64,000 bases of DNA from Raffaelea ambrosiae (Eukaryota > Ascomycota > Sordariomycetes > Ophiostomatales > Ophiostomataceae). The stretch covers positions 228,576 through 292,575 of the forward strand of contig PCDI01000015.1 in assembly GCA_002778195.1 (NCBI GenBank), written 5' to 3'. This document shows, piece by piece, positions 1 through 11,087 of this stretch; positions within the stretch are counted from its first letter, which is position 1, and every line of letters begins with the position of its first letter. Position numbers and translations under genes: made by a program. The notes under the pieces are model-generated. The model was not told the DNA's origin. It was given only the letters and a program-made list of their open reading frames with translations, and did no database searches.

Positions 1-11
1 CATAAACAGAA

Positions 12-57
12 GCAGACAAAAGCGTAGACAAAAGCGCAGACAAAGGCGCAGACAAAA
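12..57. repeat. 12-bp tandem repeat, about four units
   Basis: Units resembling GCGCAGACAAAA follow one another with a 12-base period at the left edge of the window. Copies differ at one or two bases. No coding context is visible. Confidence 0.7.
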
Positions 58-3000
58 ACAGAGCAAGAGCAGACAAGGAGCCAGAGAAAGAAGAAAAAGA
101 GGGCCAGCGCTCCGCCAGATACTTGCAGGCTCGTTAGTGCCGTGGTCCGGGCTGTGTGAATGAATGGCGTACTTTTAATCCCAAGAGGGCGACGGTAGAG
201 CGCGACATGGATTCGTCCAATGGTGCCGGGCAGCAGCGGACTCCGCACCGGGTCTGGCATGCAGCGGCGGCTCACCCACAACACAGAAGGGCGTGGGAGG
301 TGTGGCACGCGTGGAGGGTGTGTGCATTTGATGGGTGTGGTGTCCCTGTCTGTGTGTTTTATTTTTCTGAGAGTTGTGCCGTACTTTGTGAGATCTCTGC
401 GAGGTCTCCGAAGGGTCACAAAAAAGGCACTGCCAGGCCTACTATGTATTCGTAATAGTACAAGGACCAGGCCAAGAGCTGGGCGTGCCCACACTGCAGC
501 CAGAGATGCGATGGCCTCTGAGAGAGCCTTTCTCAGAGAGGGCCATCCGGAGAGTCCCTTCCAGAGAGGGTCTCAACCGTCTGCAGGCCACCAGCAGGTC
601 TGCACAGAGGGGTCGTCTGCAGACGAGAGAGGAGAAAAAGTCAGCGCGCGGCGACCTGGTTGGCTGGCGCCCGTACTATGTAGAAACAGGCACGTCTAGA
701 TGTGATCGATGGACCAGGGTAGGCGAGCTGGGTCCGCATTAGCTTGGGAAAAGGGGGGGCGGCAGAGATACTGTATGTAGTACATAGTTAGTATCTTACT
801 CGCACCCACGCAGGGCGGCCAGATGCACACTGGCGAGAGAAAGGCTGCTATCGTAGTAACATACAAAGTAGTAGCAAGATGCCACCGTACGATGCAGTGC
901 GCATTGCTCCATGGGTGCAGCTCTGGGTGTCATTTTTGGGGAGGGGACAATTCTTGTTCTTGGGTGGGCATTTTTCGAGATGCCAGCGAAAAAAGGCCAC
1001 CATGTTCGTTATGGAGACTGCCAGCTGCACCATTGGCTTCATAGCGGCCGAACCCACTGTGCTCGCGAAATGGGCGACCCGCTGAAGAAGAAAGCGAAGA
1101 GCGAGGAGCGAGGAGCGCGCGAGTGCGCGCACGCGCGCATATCGGTAACGAGATGGGTTGCTGGGTGTTCACGCGACGATCGCTTTGATGTGTTTTCTTT
1201 TTCTGACCCTTTTTTTGGCTTTTTGTGTGTGGGCTACCCTTGGTTATTTCGTGGCGGCTTCTCTGTTCTGGCCGCTCCTTCTGTTTCTGTCTCTACGTTT
1301 GCTCGCTCCTTCCTTTTTGCTCAGCAACCGCCGATCCTTTGGGGTTTCGGGGGGGGGCCTTGGGAGACACGACAGCCCAAAAGGGCAGGGACCTGCAGAG
1401 GGACTGGAGGCATGGCTGACCTGCAGGCAGGTGTCCTACATGCTATTAACTAGTACATGGGCATACGCACACCTGCCGCGCAGCGAGATACACCATGCAC
1501 ACGCAAACACTCAACTTGGGACGAGAAACGAAGAAGGGTATCTTACATAAGACTTCATCGTGGAAGTTATCTTCCATCGTCCGTTCCTCTTAAACCGGCC
1601 CCCCTTTTTTGGCCCCCCTTGCATTTGTGCGATACGAACGGTCACTTTTTGTTTTTGCTCTCGTCCCTTTTTATTTCACTACTCGCACGTACGTCTTTCC
1701 GTGCCATTTGCCAAAATAAAAAATAATAAAGAAAAATAAGAAAAAATAAGAAAAATGGGAAAAAAAGAAAGAGCAGGGTTAGGTGGGGCAGTAGTTAGGG
1801 ACAGGCACAAGGTAACGACAGGGTTGCAAGGGCGAGTCAGGGGGGGGGGGCAGAACGCGAGCAGAGGCCACCAGTGACCACAAAGAGACCACAAAGAGAC
1901 AAAAGAAGAGAGCTGGGTCCCATCCATCACGTTTGCGTGGAGGGTCCACAGGTGGGAAAGAGTGGGCAGCCGAACCAGGTTGGGCAAGTCAGCTGGCAGC
2001 AAACATCTGGACCCGGGTTGCATAGGCCAGTGATAGCATTCACACTGCAGCATTGCCCGTCAGCAGGGCAATTAATATACTACGAGCATGGACTGCGCCT
2101 GGTATGCTGTGGCCATGGGGTCGACCATTCTCTGGGGGGGTAGTTAGTTAAGAGGGGAGCCGTTGCGTCTGTGTCGTTGCATAGTACAACCGTACAATCT
2201 GTTTGCGGGATCTTACGATTCTTCGCTGCTGCAGATCCACCGAGAACGGGAGAAAAACAGGAAAGCATAAAGACAGGTACATAGTCAACGATAAGCAAGA
2301 GAGGCACTGGAGTACATACATACATGGTGCTATGTAGTAGCAAAACCGATGCCCAGACGATCCGAAGAAACTGGTGACACCCCAGAGGAGGCACGTCCCA
2401 TCCACACTTTTACGGTTGTACTACGTAGTCGCGGGCTCCTCGCACTACTACGAGTATGTACTATATACGTGGAGTCGGCTTCAATATTCCACTCGTAGCG
2501 CCGCCTCTTTGCTGGCCAGGCCGATGGGGCCAAGCCGTTCCGGGGGATTTTCTGCGGCAAAGCGCGTCCGTTCCCCCTTTTGGGGGGCGTGTTAGTGACC
2601 AGGCGCAAATTAAGGACAAGCCGTGCGATCCAGGTGGACGGGTGGGTGTCGTTCATACTCTCCGAGGGGGGGGGGGACAGAAGGAAACAAAATAAAGAAA
2701 TAAAGGAAGGAAAACAATACAGAAAGAAAGAAAAAGAAAAATACTATGTGAGAGAACTCCCATGTGCATGCACCATATAGCACCCTCATAGCACGTCCAT
2801 ATTATCAGACAGGGTATTAGATTGCCCGGCCGTCTGGCCTCCCACGGAAAGGGGTCAAGCGAACGGGACGGTGGGCCAATGGCAGGGCCAGGCTCGGCAG
2901 TCTGAACACGGCTGGCCCTGAAAGCATGGCCGGAAGCAGCAATGACGGGCACCGGGAAAGGCCAGGATGGAAAATGCCTATCTGCTGATTTGCTGTCCAA

Positions 3001-4174
3001 TTGCTGTCCAGTTGCTGTCCATTTGCTCTCCTTTCGCCCTCCTTTCTTCGTGCTCTTTGACAACATCTTCAACGTTGCAACGAGATGTGCCAGTCAGGGG
3101 CCACCACCGCGTGTTTCCTACTATGTACGACCAAGAATGGTCCCCGTCTCCGTGTTTGAGGAATCCGTGTTCGGTCGGCACCAGGCCCAAGAAAGGAAAG
3201 AAACCGTCGACGAGCTGAAGTCGTCCCGTTCTCGACAGATGTCTCCTGGCCCCAGTACGAGTACGAGAAGCCTCCTTTTTTTTTTCTTCGTCTTCTTCTC
3301 CTGTTCTTACATAGTAGGTTCTGTGTTCTTTTCTGCGCACTGACTCCCGGTCGAGACACCGGGCTGTTGCTGATCAACCTCTTGTTCTTCTATTTGCCTT
3401 TTTTTTCGGTTTCTATATACGGTGGGTGTTTCGTTCCATCCGTGTCAGGTTTGCCCCTAGCTGGCCGATCGGTAGCCCCCCCTCCCCTGTGTGCCGTGTA
3501 TACCATGTATAAACAGAAAACAGCAAGGGCCGCACCTCCTAAAGCGCTCTAGGCCGTTTCGCGATGGCCTGTTTGGGGGACAGCCTGGTCCTTACACAAT
3601 CTCGCGATGCACCGGCCTTTCCTCTTGTCGACGCCTTCTGTTCCATGCTGACCCCTCTATTGTCCGTGTTGCCCTTGTCTCGTCTGTGTGTTCGTTTTTT
3701 TTGTCCTTTTTTCTTCCTGCTGTGATCCACTGGGGGAAGGGGACGGGACGCCCGAGGAAGAAGCCCAAGAATAGCTCAGGACTAGACCACAAAGAGGACT
3801 CACGACAGACATATCGGGCCAAGAAACAGAAGATCGCAGAGAAAGTAACGAAACATAAGACCTCCATTCTAGCGTTACAGAAAGCACATCGCAGACAAGA
3901 ATAGAAACAAACAAAACTCCCCACAGCCGGTGTTTCGAACGATGGGGGAGGGGGGGGCGTCTCTAGCTCATGACCCGGACAGTCGCCCGGAAAGGGCTGC
4001 CTTTCAACGGCCAACTAGGGAGACGAGGTGGGCATCGCTCTTGCCGTATCTTTCATATTACGAGGTCTTCCATTCTACTATTAGACTTGGCAGCCAGGGC
4101 TGGAGTGACAAACGGCTGTCAACAACTGATTTTCGGCTAACAACGCTGGCAGACAGCGTTGGCCGAAAACACAC

Positions 4175-4177
4175 GAA

Positions 4178-4210
<33 letters not shown>

Positions 4211-4234
4211 AAAAAATAAAAAATAAAAAATAAT
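4175..4234. repeat. (AAAAT/AAAAAAT)n microsatellite
   Basis: About ten consecutive A4-6T units form a 60-bp simple-sequence tract in the intergenic region. Confidence 0.85.
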
Positions 4235-5053
4235 TGCGCGCTAAATCTAGGAACAACCCAACTTGCTTGCCCTAGGAGGGCGCATCGTGCGTTAACAACA
4301 ATGCTGCTAAACTTTAAATCTTTGCCTTTCTAGGCTATTATTGTCTTTGTCATCTACGTACGACAGATCGTGAAGGCCATGACAACCAACCGATGCGAAC
4401 CATCGAGAGCGATGCACATGCCCATAGAAGACTAAGTATTGGGGTAGATATTTGTGTGTGAGAAAGACCGACTCTTGTCTAGTTGAAGGCCCATGCAATT
4501 CCTCCCATATTTTTGAGCTCACTCGACTCAATACCGTGATGAACATGCAGGAAAGTCCGAACGGCTGAAGAGGGCTGGAAAAGCGGCAAAGGTGCACTGC
4601 CTTGCTTTCTCATCACATTCAACACTGGCCAACACGCTTGGGCCGATTCTTTTGTCCAGGAGCCTGCAGGGGGAGGGGCGTATCACATTCTTTGTTTGGG
4701 TAGGGGAATAATACAGGTTTGTGCAAAGAGGGGGGGGGATAACAAGTGCAATAGTTTCGGGCAAAGCGTTACGTGCGAGCAAAAGACGACAATTGGCCTC
4801 CAATTTAGAGTTTCGCACGAAAGAAAGAGAACACAACCATAACACTTGAACTTAATTTTTCACGGCCTTTTTTCCATTCATCCCACAAACTCCTCACAAT
4901 TCTCTTTCGCTATTTCCACTTCCTGCTTCACAATCAACATCGTCGTCTTCGTCGAGATATCAACTAATTTTTTTCTTTTTGATATTTCTTTTGAATAGCT
5001 GGTTCTTCGACGTCTCTCGTCTTTTGAGAGAGAGTTCACGCCGCGATTTCCAT

Positions 5054-5088
5054 TTCTCTCTCTCCCTCTCGCTCTCGCTCTCTCTCTA
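5054..5088 (+). promoter_or_regulatory. CT-rich tract just before the ATG of the AIG1-like gene
   Basis: An almost pure pyrimidine CT tract ends about 13 bases before the ATG at 5102. CT-rich stretches are common in core promoters and 5' UTRs of filamentous ascomycetes. A role here is inference from position only. Confidence 0.45.
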
Positions 5089-5101
5089 ACTCGCACACAC
5101 A

Positions 5102-6004
5102 ATGGGCGGTGTCTTCGCTTTCGGGACGGATCTCTGGGATCCCTCTCTCAGCTTCCAGACCAGCTGGTGTCTCCCGCCCTACGTCCTGGCCACCATCCGC
5201 GCCCTCTTCGCCCTCTACGTCTTTGTCGTCATCTTCGTCGTCATTGGCCTCGACTGCAGCTCCAGCACGGCGCCCTTTGGCGGCTGCGCCGCCGCCCGCG
5301 ACGAGTTCTCCTACTTCACCGTCCTGACCTACTGGGGCCTCGGCTTCTACTTTGCGTTCGCCGCCTGGCACACCTTTTGCTACGCCGCCAGCGTCTCGCG
5401 CGGCTCTCCGCTGCCGTACTGGCTCGCCCGCTGGCCGCGCCCGCTGCAGGCCCTCCACAGCCTCTTCTACTCCACCATCACCGTCTTCCCGCTCATCGTC
5501 ACCATCGTGTACTGGGGCCGCCTGTATTCGGGCACCTGGTTCACCAACCGCTTCGACGCCTGGCGCAACCTCTCCGAGCACGCCCTCAACACCGCCTTTG
5601 CCGTCTTTGAGATCGTCGTCCCGCGCACCGAGCCCCAGCCGTTCCTCCACCTGCTGTGGCTCATCGTCCTGCTGGCGCTGTACCTGGCGCTGGCCTACAT
5701 CACGCGCGCCACCAAGGGCTTCTATGTCTACGACTTTCTCGACCCGACGGCGCAAAAGAAGCCCGCGCTCGTGGCGGCGTACGTCTTTGGCATCGCCGTC
5801 GCCTGCGTGCTGGTGTTTACCATTGTGCGCTCGATCATCTTTTTGCGGCAGTGGATCACCGAGACAAAGCTGGGCTGCAACGGCATGTTTGCCCACAGCC
5901 ACCGGCAGCACACCGGCGATGGACAGCAGCAGCAGCAGCAGCAGCAGAAGGAGGAGGATCCCGAGATGGGCGGTGTGCCGCCGGCCAAGGTCGAGTCTGC
6001 ATAA
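5102..6004 (+). CDS. FAR-17a/AIG1-like multi-pass membrane protein
   Basis: Single-exon 300-residue protein with about six hydrophobic segments (roughly residues 28-50, 72-100, 120-142, 160-185, 185-205 and 228-255). Its layout fits the FAR-17a/AIG1-like family (PF04750). Animal members AIG1 and ADTRP are membrane hydrolases of fatty-acid esters of hydroxy fatty acids that use a Thr and a His within membrane segments. Plausible counterparts here are Thr76 (in FTVLTYWGLGF) and His160 (in SEHALNTAF); this assignment is my inference. The C-terminus is hydrophilic with a run of eight Gln (around 5926-5949) and a short acidic stretch. The start is the first ATG after a CT-rich leader. The gene converges on GUP1. 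Fungal members are mostly uncharacterised, so the substrate is unknown. Confidence 0.82.
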   Translation: MGGVFAFGTDLWDPSLSFQTSWCLPPYVLATIRALFALYVFVVIFVVIGLDCSSSTAPFGGCAAARDEFSYFTVLTYWGLGFYFAFAAWHTFCYAASVSRGSPLPYWLARWPRPLQALHSLFYSTITVFPLIVTIVYWGRLYSGTWFTNRFDAWRNLSEHALNTAFAVFEIVVPRTEPQPFLHLLWLIVLLALYLALAYITRATKGFYVYDFLDPTAQKKPALVAAYVFGIAVACVLVFTIVRSIIFLRQWITETKLGCNGMFAHSHRQHTGDGQQQQQQQQKEEDPEMGGVPPAKVESA

Positions 6005-6559
6005 ATTTTTGGAAGGCGTAATTCGCTTGATGTTTTGGCGGTTCGCATGTTTGGACCGATCTGAATGGCTTTCTGGTAAAGCCATAATTGCGTTGGCTTG
6101 GCCTTTTGATTTTTTTTTTTAAATTCTTTAAATTTTCCTTTCGTTTTCCTTCATGGTGTTGAGTTGTCTCTTGGTTTGCCATTTATGTATTTCCCCAGAT
6201 GGACCATAGTCATAGTTTGCTTGTTAGCGAGGGCAACCATATATACCCACGGCGTGAAAGTTGCCAGCTTCCCATCTATTTTTCGAAAATATCGTAGGGT
6301 CCTCTTCTAGAATCCCCATACTTCTCGTTCTATCCTAGAGATAAAATGTGAATTACATGCCTGAAAAGGTGAAAAATATTATACAAGTCCTGGGTGTATG
6401 CGTCCATAACAAGGCCATGAAATCAACGCCCATCATATATGCCCAATATGTTGTTACATATTTGTTTTCGTAATTCTTTGTTTTTTTCTGTTTTTGTTCT
6501 TATTTTCGTTCGTTCTCTCTTTCTTTGGGCCTTCATTCCTTGTTTCTTCTTTCTCCCTC
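6005..6559. other. Convergent 3' intergenic region
   Basis: This 555-bp spacer lies between the 3' ends of the AIG1-like gene (+) and GUP1 (-). It is AT-richer than the flanking exons, with T runs that probably include both polyadenylation regions. No further gene was seen. Confidence 0.6.
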
Positions 6560-8755
6560 TTAGCATTTCAGGGAAATGCCCCTCCGCAGTTCCGTCTGCC
6601 GGATCTCGAACATGATCTGGATGCCCACGAAGAGACCTCCACAGGCCGAGAAAAAGAATATCACACCCGACCACTCGTGCAGGATGCCGTGGATAATGCT
6701 CTCAAAGCCATCCAGCCCGACAGCAAACCCTACCAGGTTTGCGCTCATCATCATCAGCACGTTGGCCACCGCCCCCACACAGCACAGCATCCGGTACGCC
6801 GTCGGCCGGCTGGCCCACTTGCGCGCCGGAAACAGGTAGGTTGCCAGCACCTCGGGGATGAAAAACAGCACCACCAGCCAGCCCCAGATAAGCAGCCGCA
6901 GCTGGATGTCGTGCCATAGGGCCACAAAGGTAAAGGTGAGCATGTATGTCAGCAGCGAGCGTGCCGTGCCCAGCCACGTGCGGAAGTTGGAGCCGCCCAG
7001 CGGAATCCAAATGTACCGCACCAGCCAGCGATTGTACGACCGGTGCCACCCCCGCCAAAACGACAGCGTGCTGTAGTTGTTGCTCACGCAGCGCAGCATG
7101 TTCTCTGGCGGGTCGATGCCGTCCAGCAGCGCCCACAGCCGGAACAGGCGGAACGGCAGCAGCAGTTTCAGCCAGATCAGGTGCAGGTTGAAGTACGACA
7201 GCATCGCCAGCTGTGCTGGCGTGTACGAGCTCCAGTCTGGCGACGACTGCGAGATCGCCCACACATAGTCGTAGTGCAGAACCACCTCCATCGCCAGCAG
7301 ACACAGCACAAACCGCACGCCGTACAGCAGCGTCCGTCGGCCTTCGATAGAGGTCGCCCGGTACCGCGATTGGCTGATGAAGTCGTTAAACGTGATGATG
7401 GGCCCCGTCAGGTACAGCGGCGCGTACACTGCATAGGCCATGTAGTTGCGGAAGGTGAAATCCTCTGGCTGCGCCGGGATCGAGACGCGATCCCGCTCGG
7501 ACAGATGCGCAGGGTCTAGTTGCTTCTTCTTGTGGGCGTCAGTTCTACCCGGTTTCTAACCTTTCTGCTGGGGGAAGGGGCGATCTGTATATGTATCCAT
7601 ACCTCAATGGCATTCACACGACTGCCGTGGCTCCAGTAGCGGTCCAGGTTGAAGCTGATCAGACGCAGCACGGTCAGATTGAACAAAATCTCCCACCGCG
7701 GCATCACACCGCCAAAGTCGTCCAGTAGTTGGCCGTAGTGGACCAAGAGCAGGTCCGAGCCGTCCTCCTGGCTGAGGTTTGTAATGGTTTCGGAAGGGGG
7801 CAGTTGCCAGGATCCGGTTGTCACCAACGAGGCTACATTGGCCAGCTTATAGCCGTCGCAGAGCTCGTTGGCAAACAACGTGGCAATGTTGAACACCCAG
7901 GTCGCCACGGGCACATAGCGTCGCGGCAGTCGGGTGGCCAAGCTGTAGTTCATCCAGAGGATCAGCAGAACCTTGACAGCGGAGACGCCGTGCAGAGCCA
8001 CCAGAAACACAAAGGCAAACACGTAGTCGAACGAGAGCCGCTGCTCGAGGCGCGCGTCCGCCTGGTCGGGTATCGGTGTGGATTTTGCAGCAAGCTTCGA
8101 GGACAGCGACGGTGGGTGGGATGGGTTCGAGCTTCCGTCAATGGGAAAGAAGGCGTTCCAGGCTTTGCGCAACAGGGGGTGGAAGACGAGGAGGAGGGCC
8201 ATGTAAGGCAGGTTTTCGCGAAAGGTGCCGTATTGCGAATCGGAGACATCCTATGGAGAGAGACGTTGTCAGCGCGTCCGCCAGAGAAGAGAGACGGAGG
8301 CGAGAGGAAAGGCGGCCTACAATCATGCGACCAGGAATCCAACCTGGTGAAAGTTCGTCTTTGAATTTCTCATAACGGGGATCAGTCGCTATGGGTTGTC
8401 AGCATGCGCAGGCCAGTTCGCAGAAACAGTCCCCCAAGACCAGGGTCCATCACATACGTCTGGACACCTCGTATGCCACCCGGAACATCTGCGGCACCGT
8501 GAACACGAAGACGACGGCATAGAGATAGAACTCGGGCGTCCTCCACTTGGAAGGCTCGGCCCGCTTCGCGATGCTGGGGGCGTCCGGCCGTGATGGCCGG
8601 TCTGAGCTGGATTTGCGGCCATTTGGAGGCGCCAATGACGACCCGTTGCTCTTGTTGCCGGCCGAGGGTGTGTACGGCACCGTCGAGGGCGTGGTGAAGC
8701 GGGTGTCGAGGGTATCGACGTCGTAGACGCTGCGAAGGAACTCGAGCGGCGCCAT
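6560..8755 (-). CDS. GUP1: GUP1-like MBOAT O-acyltransferase
   Basis: Four exons on the minus strand (8755-8458, 8388-8321, 8250-7603, 7555-6560) join in phase to give 669 residues, a normal to slightly long size for fungal Gup1. Exon 2 encodes the family motif LSPGWIPGRMI and exon 3 continues SQYGTFRENLPYM. Exon 4 carries the MBOAT core, including RYIWIPLGG and the conserved His in ALWHDIQLRLLIWGW, and ends with the typical FEIRQTELRRGI tail. At least ten hydrophobic segments indicate an ER or plasma-membrane protein. In yeast Gup1 remodels GPI anchors by adding a C26 acyl chain at sn-2, with effects on wall, rafts and glycerol uptake. The three introns (69, 70 and 47 nt) have GTATGT, GTAGGC and GTATGG donors; the 47-nt one is short but keeps the frame. 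The start MAPLEFLRSVYDVDTLDTRF matches the usual family N-terminus. Confidence 0.93.
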
Positions 8756-9847
8756 GTCCAAATGTCCAGAAGAGGAGGCCACGAAGAGGCCAAAAGGGGA
8801 CAAAGAAACGGGCGAGCGTGAACACTGGAGAGAACAAAAGAGACCAGAAAAGCGTCGCTCAGCTATACATAGTGCTTTATCTCCCTCTGTGTCGATCTGT
8901 GTCGAGGCAGGCTGACGAAAACAACTTGCGTGGCCGGGTGCAGAGAGATACGAGGTCGCTGTCGCAAGAAAAAGATACGTCACGCGCTGAAGACACGGTA
9001 CCATTATTAGCAAGTCTCCTATTATCACGCTGCTGCGCCTGGAATTAATCTACGCCTAGGAAAAAATCCAAGGGTCGAGGTCCCTTCCCCACCCAATCAT
9101 ACAGCCACTAATTTCGTAGCTTTTACGACTTCTTCCCCTGAAAATTTTAGTGGGGCGGCAGAGCTTAGTGTCGGGCCAGACATGCGTATGCCCAGGGCCC
9201 AGCTCGGCTGTTGGCCGCATAGCGCCTCCCATACTCTGCTGCAGACGGACGCCGGCACACGGGGCGGAAGCCTTTATGGCCGAGACGAGTTTTTTCCAAC
9301 ACCCTTTGACACCCTTTTTTGTGCTACCATGAAAATCTTGTTTTCCTGCTGCCTTGCTGTAGTTTTCCTGCTGTTTCTCTACTGTTATGATTGGCCACGT
9401 TTCAGCGTCGGTCACTATTACAAGCACCTAGAATAGAAGGCAGCATGTGCGACCCTGCTCTTTCCTAATGCAGTTTCTAATTGAAACCTCGGCGCCTCGC
9501 ATTCATGCCATGTGTCGCCCAATGGCGGAAGCAGGTTTCGTGACTCGCAGAATCAAACCGAGCCAGATCAACAAAGATGCCATCATCCCTCAATGCAAGG
9601 TTGCCTGCTCGTGGCGGCGCATACCGGCTGATGTTTGGTCGGCGACAAGGCCGTATGGGATGGAGGCGCTGCAAAGCCAATCCTGAAACTTAGGCCTGCA
9701 TGGCCAGCCTTGGGGTTAATCTGTGTATTGGGCGGGTATTTAAGAACAAGCAGAGCTCGGCTTGCAAACTCCAAGCCCGAACTCTTCATTGTCCACCATC
9801 GACTGGTGAATGCAACCACGACTGCTGCACCGCTTGCAATTTTCGTC
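8756..9847. other. Intergenic region between GUP1 and a phosphotransferase relic
   Basis: This stretch is upstream of GUP1 (-) and upstream of the pseudogene (+), so it should contain the GUP1 promoter. Open frames are short and overlapping, and I saw no recognisable protein. Confidence 0.5.
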
Positions 9848-11087
9848 ATGCCTGAGCAAACGACGCCGGCCGTCGGCAGCGACTCGTGGGTGGGTGCTGA
9901 GATGCATGGAGGTGAACTACATACGCGGACAACCACTTTCTTTGCTTCTGTTGAGTGGGATGTCCTCGCCGATCTCGCCTCCCAAGAAGCGTGGTGGCAT
10001 GGCCTGCCACTACCACGACAAATTCTCCCTTAGCCACTTCAATATGGCACGGCGTATTGACTTCTCGGATGGCGCAAGCTGGATGGCCCGTGTCGGTCTG
10101 CCAATGGACGAGAACTCTGCAGGCCGAGAAAAGCTGAAGGGTGCAAAGACCATGGAGATCGAAGTTGCCTCCATCGGTATGCAAATCCACGGCTAGTTCA
10201 CAATTTCTGCTGACCATAGAAACAGAGCCAAAACGTCTATTCCTGTGCCCGAGGTCTTTGCCTACAACATCTTGCCCAAAAATGAGATTGGCGCCCCCTA
10301 TATCTTGATGGAGTACATCCATGGCAACAACGCTCGTGATCTCTGTGAAGCCAAATCTTGCGAGCCGGGCACGTTCGGCAACGAAGAGCAAGATGCCAAG
10401 TTCCGGACCCAGATGGCCAAGATCCAGGCAACCGTCGCCTCCTTTCGGTTCCCGAAGATCGGCAGTCTCTATTATAACGAAGAGGCTGACGAGTTTTACA
10501 TTGGACCCGAGTTGCAAACGGGAAAGGGGCCTCGGGTGTCTGCCACGGAGTACCATGACGCCTTGACCCATCTCCTCTATGCAGCTGTTCCACAGAATGA
10601 CGGCGATAGCAACAACGACAGCGCCAGTTCCAGTTCCACTTCCAGCTACTTTGTCGATCACGTAGGTGTTCGGGGCAGGGTTTCATTCGCGTTGCCGTCA
10701 ATTCTCAACCACTTGATGCGCATCTACGGTGAGAAGACGACAGGACCATTCCGGCTGGTAAACCGCGATTTCGAGCCTCACAATGTCCTCGTCAATGATG
10801 ACATTCGATATCACGGGCGTGATAAATTTCGGCGGGGTGATGGCTGCACCCATCGAGGTAGTGGCTCAGTGTCCTGCGTCGGCAGGACTTGACCTGGAGC
10901 CCCCAATGTCTGTTCCAAAGAGCCGTTCTGCTGCAGAGCGGGTGAAAGACACGATACCCCGACACATGCCTACAAAGAACTGTTGCGCAAAGTGGCGTCC
11001 GAAAGCGGTAACTACAGGCACTGGTGGGATTGCCGAGCGGCTCGGGACACTACCCTCCAGTATCTACCATGGAATGAACAGGTATGA
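9848..11087 (+). pseudogene. Frameshifted aminoglycoside-phosphotransferase-like (APH/kinase-fold) gene
   Basis: The pieces form one fungal APH-family phosphotransferase (PF01636-type kinase fold) but lie in different frames. The N-terminus (SVEWDVLADLAS) is followed in another frame by KKRGGMACHYHDKFSLSHFN and RRIDFSDGASWMARVGLP. After a likely intron near 10174-10213 come IPVPEVFAYNILPKNEIGAP and YILMEYIHGN. The catalytic loop VNRDFEPHNVLVNDD (near 10760-10800; expected HxDxxxxN-like, here NRDFEPHN) breaks into another frame for FDITGVINFGGVMAAPIEVV. A further break near 10970 leads to YKELLRKVASESGNYRHWWD and LQYLPWNEQ, which is followed by a stop. The first two junctions are explained by one extra base each (C near 9990, A near 10801), and the intron phase also fails to match. 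Three or more indels argue for a decayed gene, though sequence errors are possible. The original substrate is unknown. Confidence 0.85.

Larger units (their letters stand above)
1..5101. other. Long gene-free stretch upstream of the AIG1-like gene
   Basis: I find no ORF here with family resemblance, exon-like phase continuity or coding-type third-position GC. Open frames on both strands overlap one another and run through homopolymers, as expected by chance. What is visible: G runs (1840-1850, 2666-2676), pyrimidine and purine tracts, a CG-alternating patch near 1117-1140, an inverted repeat (arms 516-523 and 531-538), and copies of the 9-mer TACTATGTA or its complement at 674, 3119 and 3308. 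The last few hundred bases presumably hold the promoter and 5' UTR of the gene starting at 5102. A short or fast-evolving gene, or a non-coding RNA, cannot be excluded. Confidence 0.6.

Noticed and set aside
5036..6085. 349-residue minus-strand open frame
   Set aside because: Antisense shadow of the AIG1-like gene, with repeated charged residues typical of reverse-frame GC-rich DNA.
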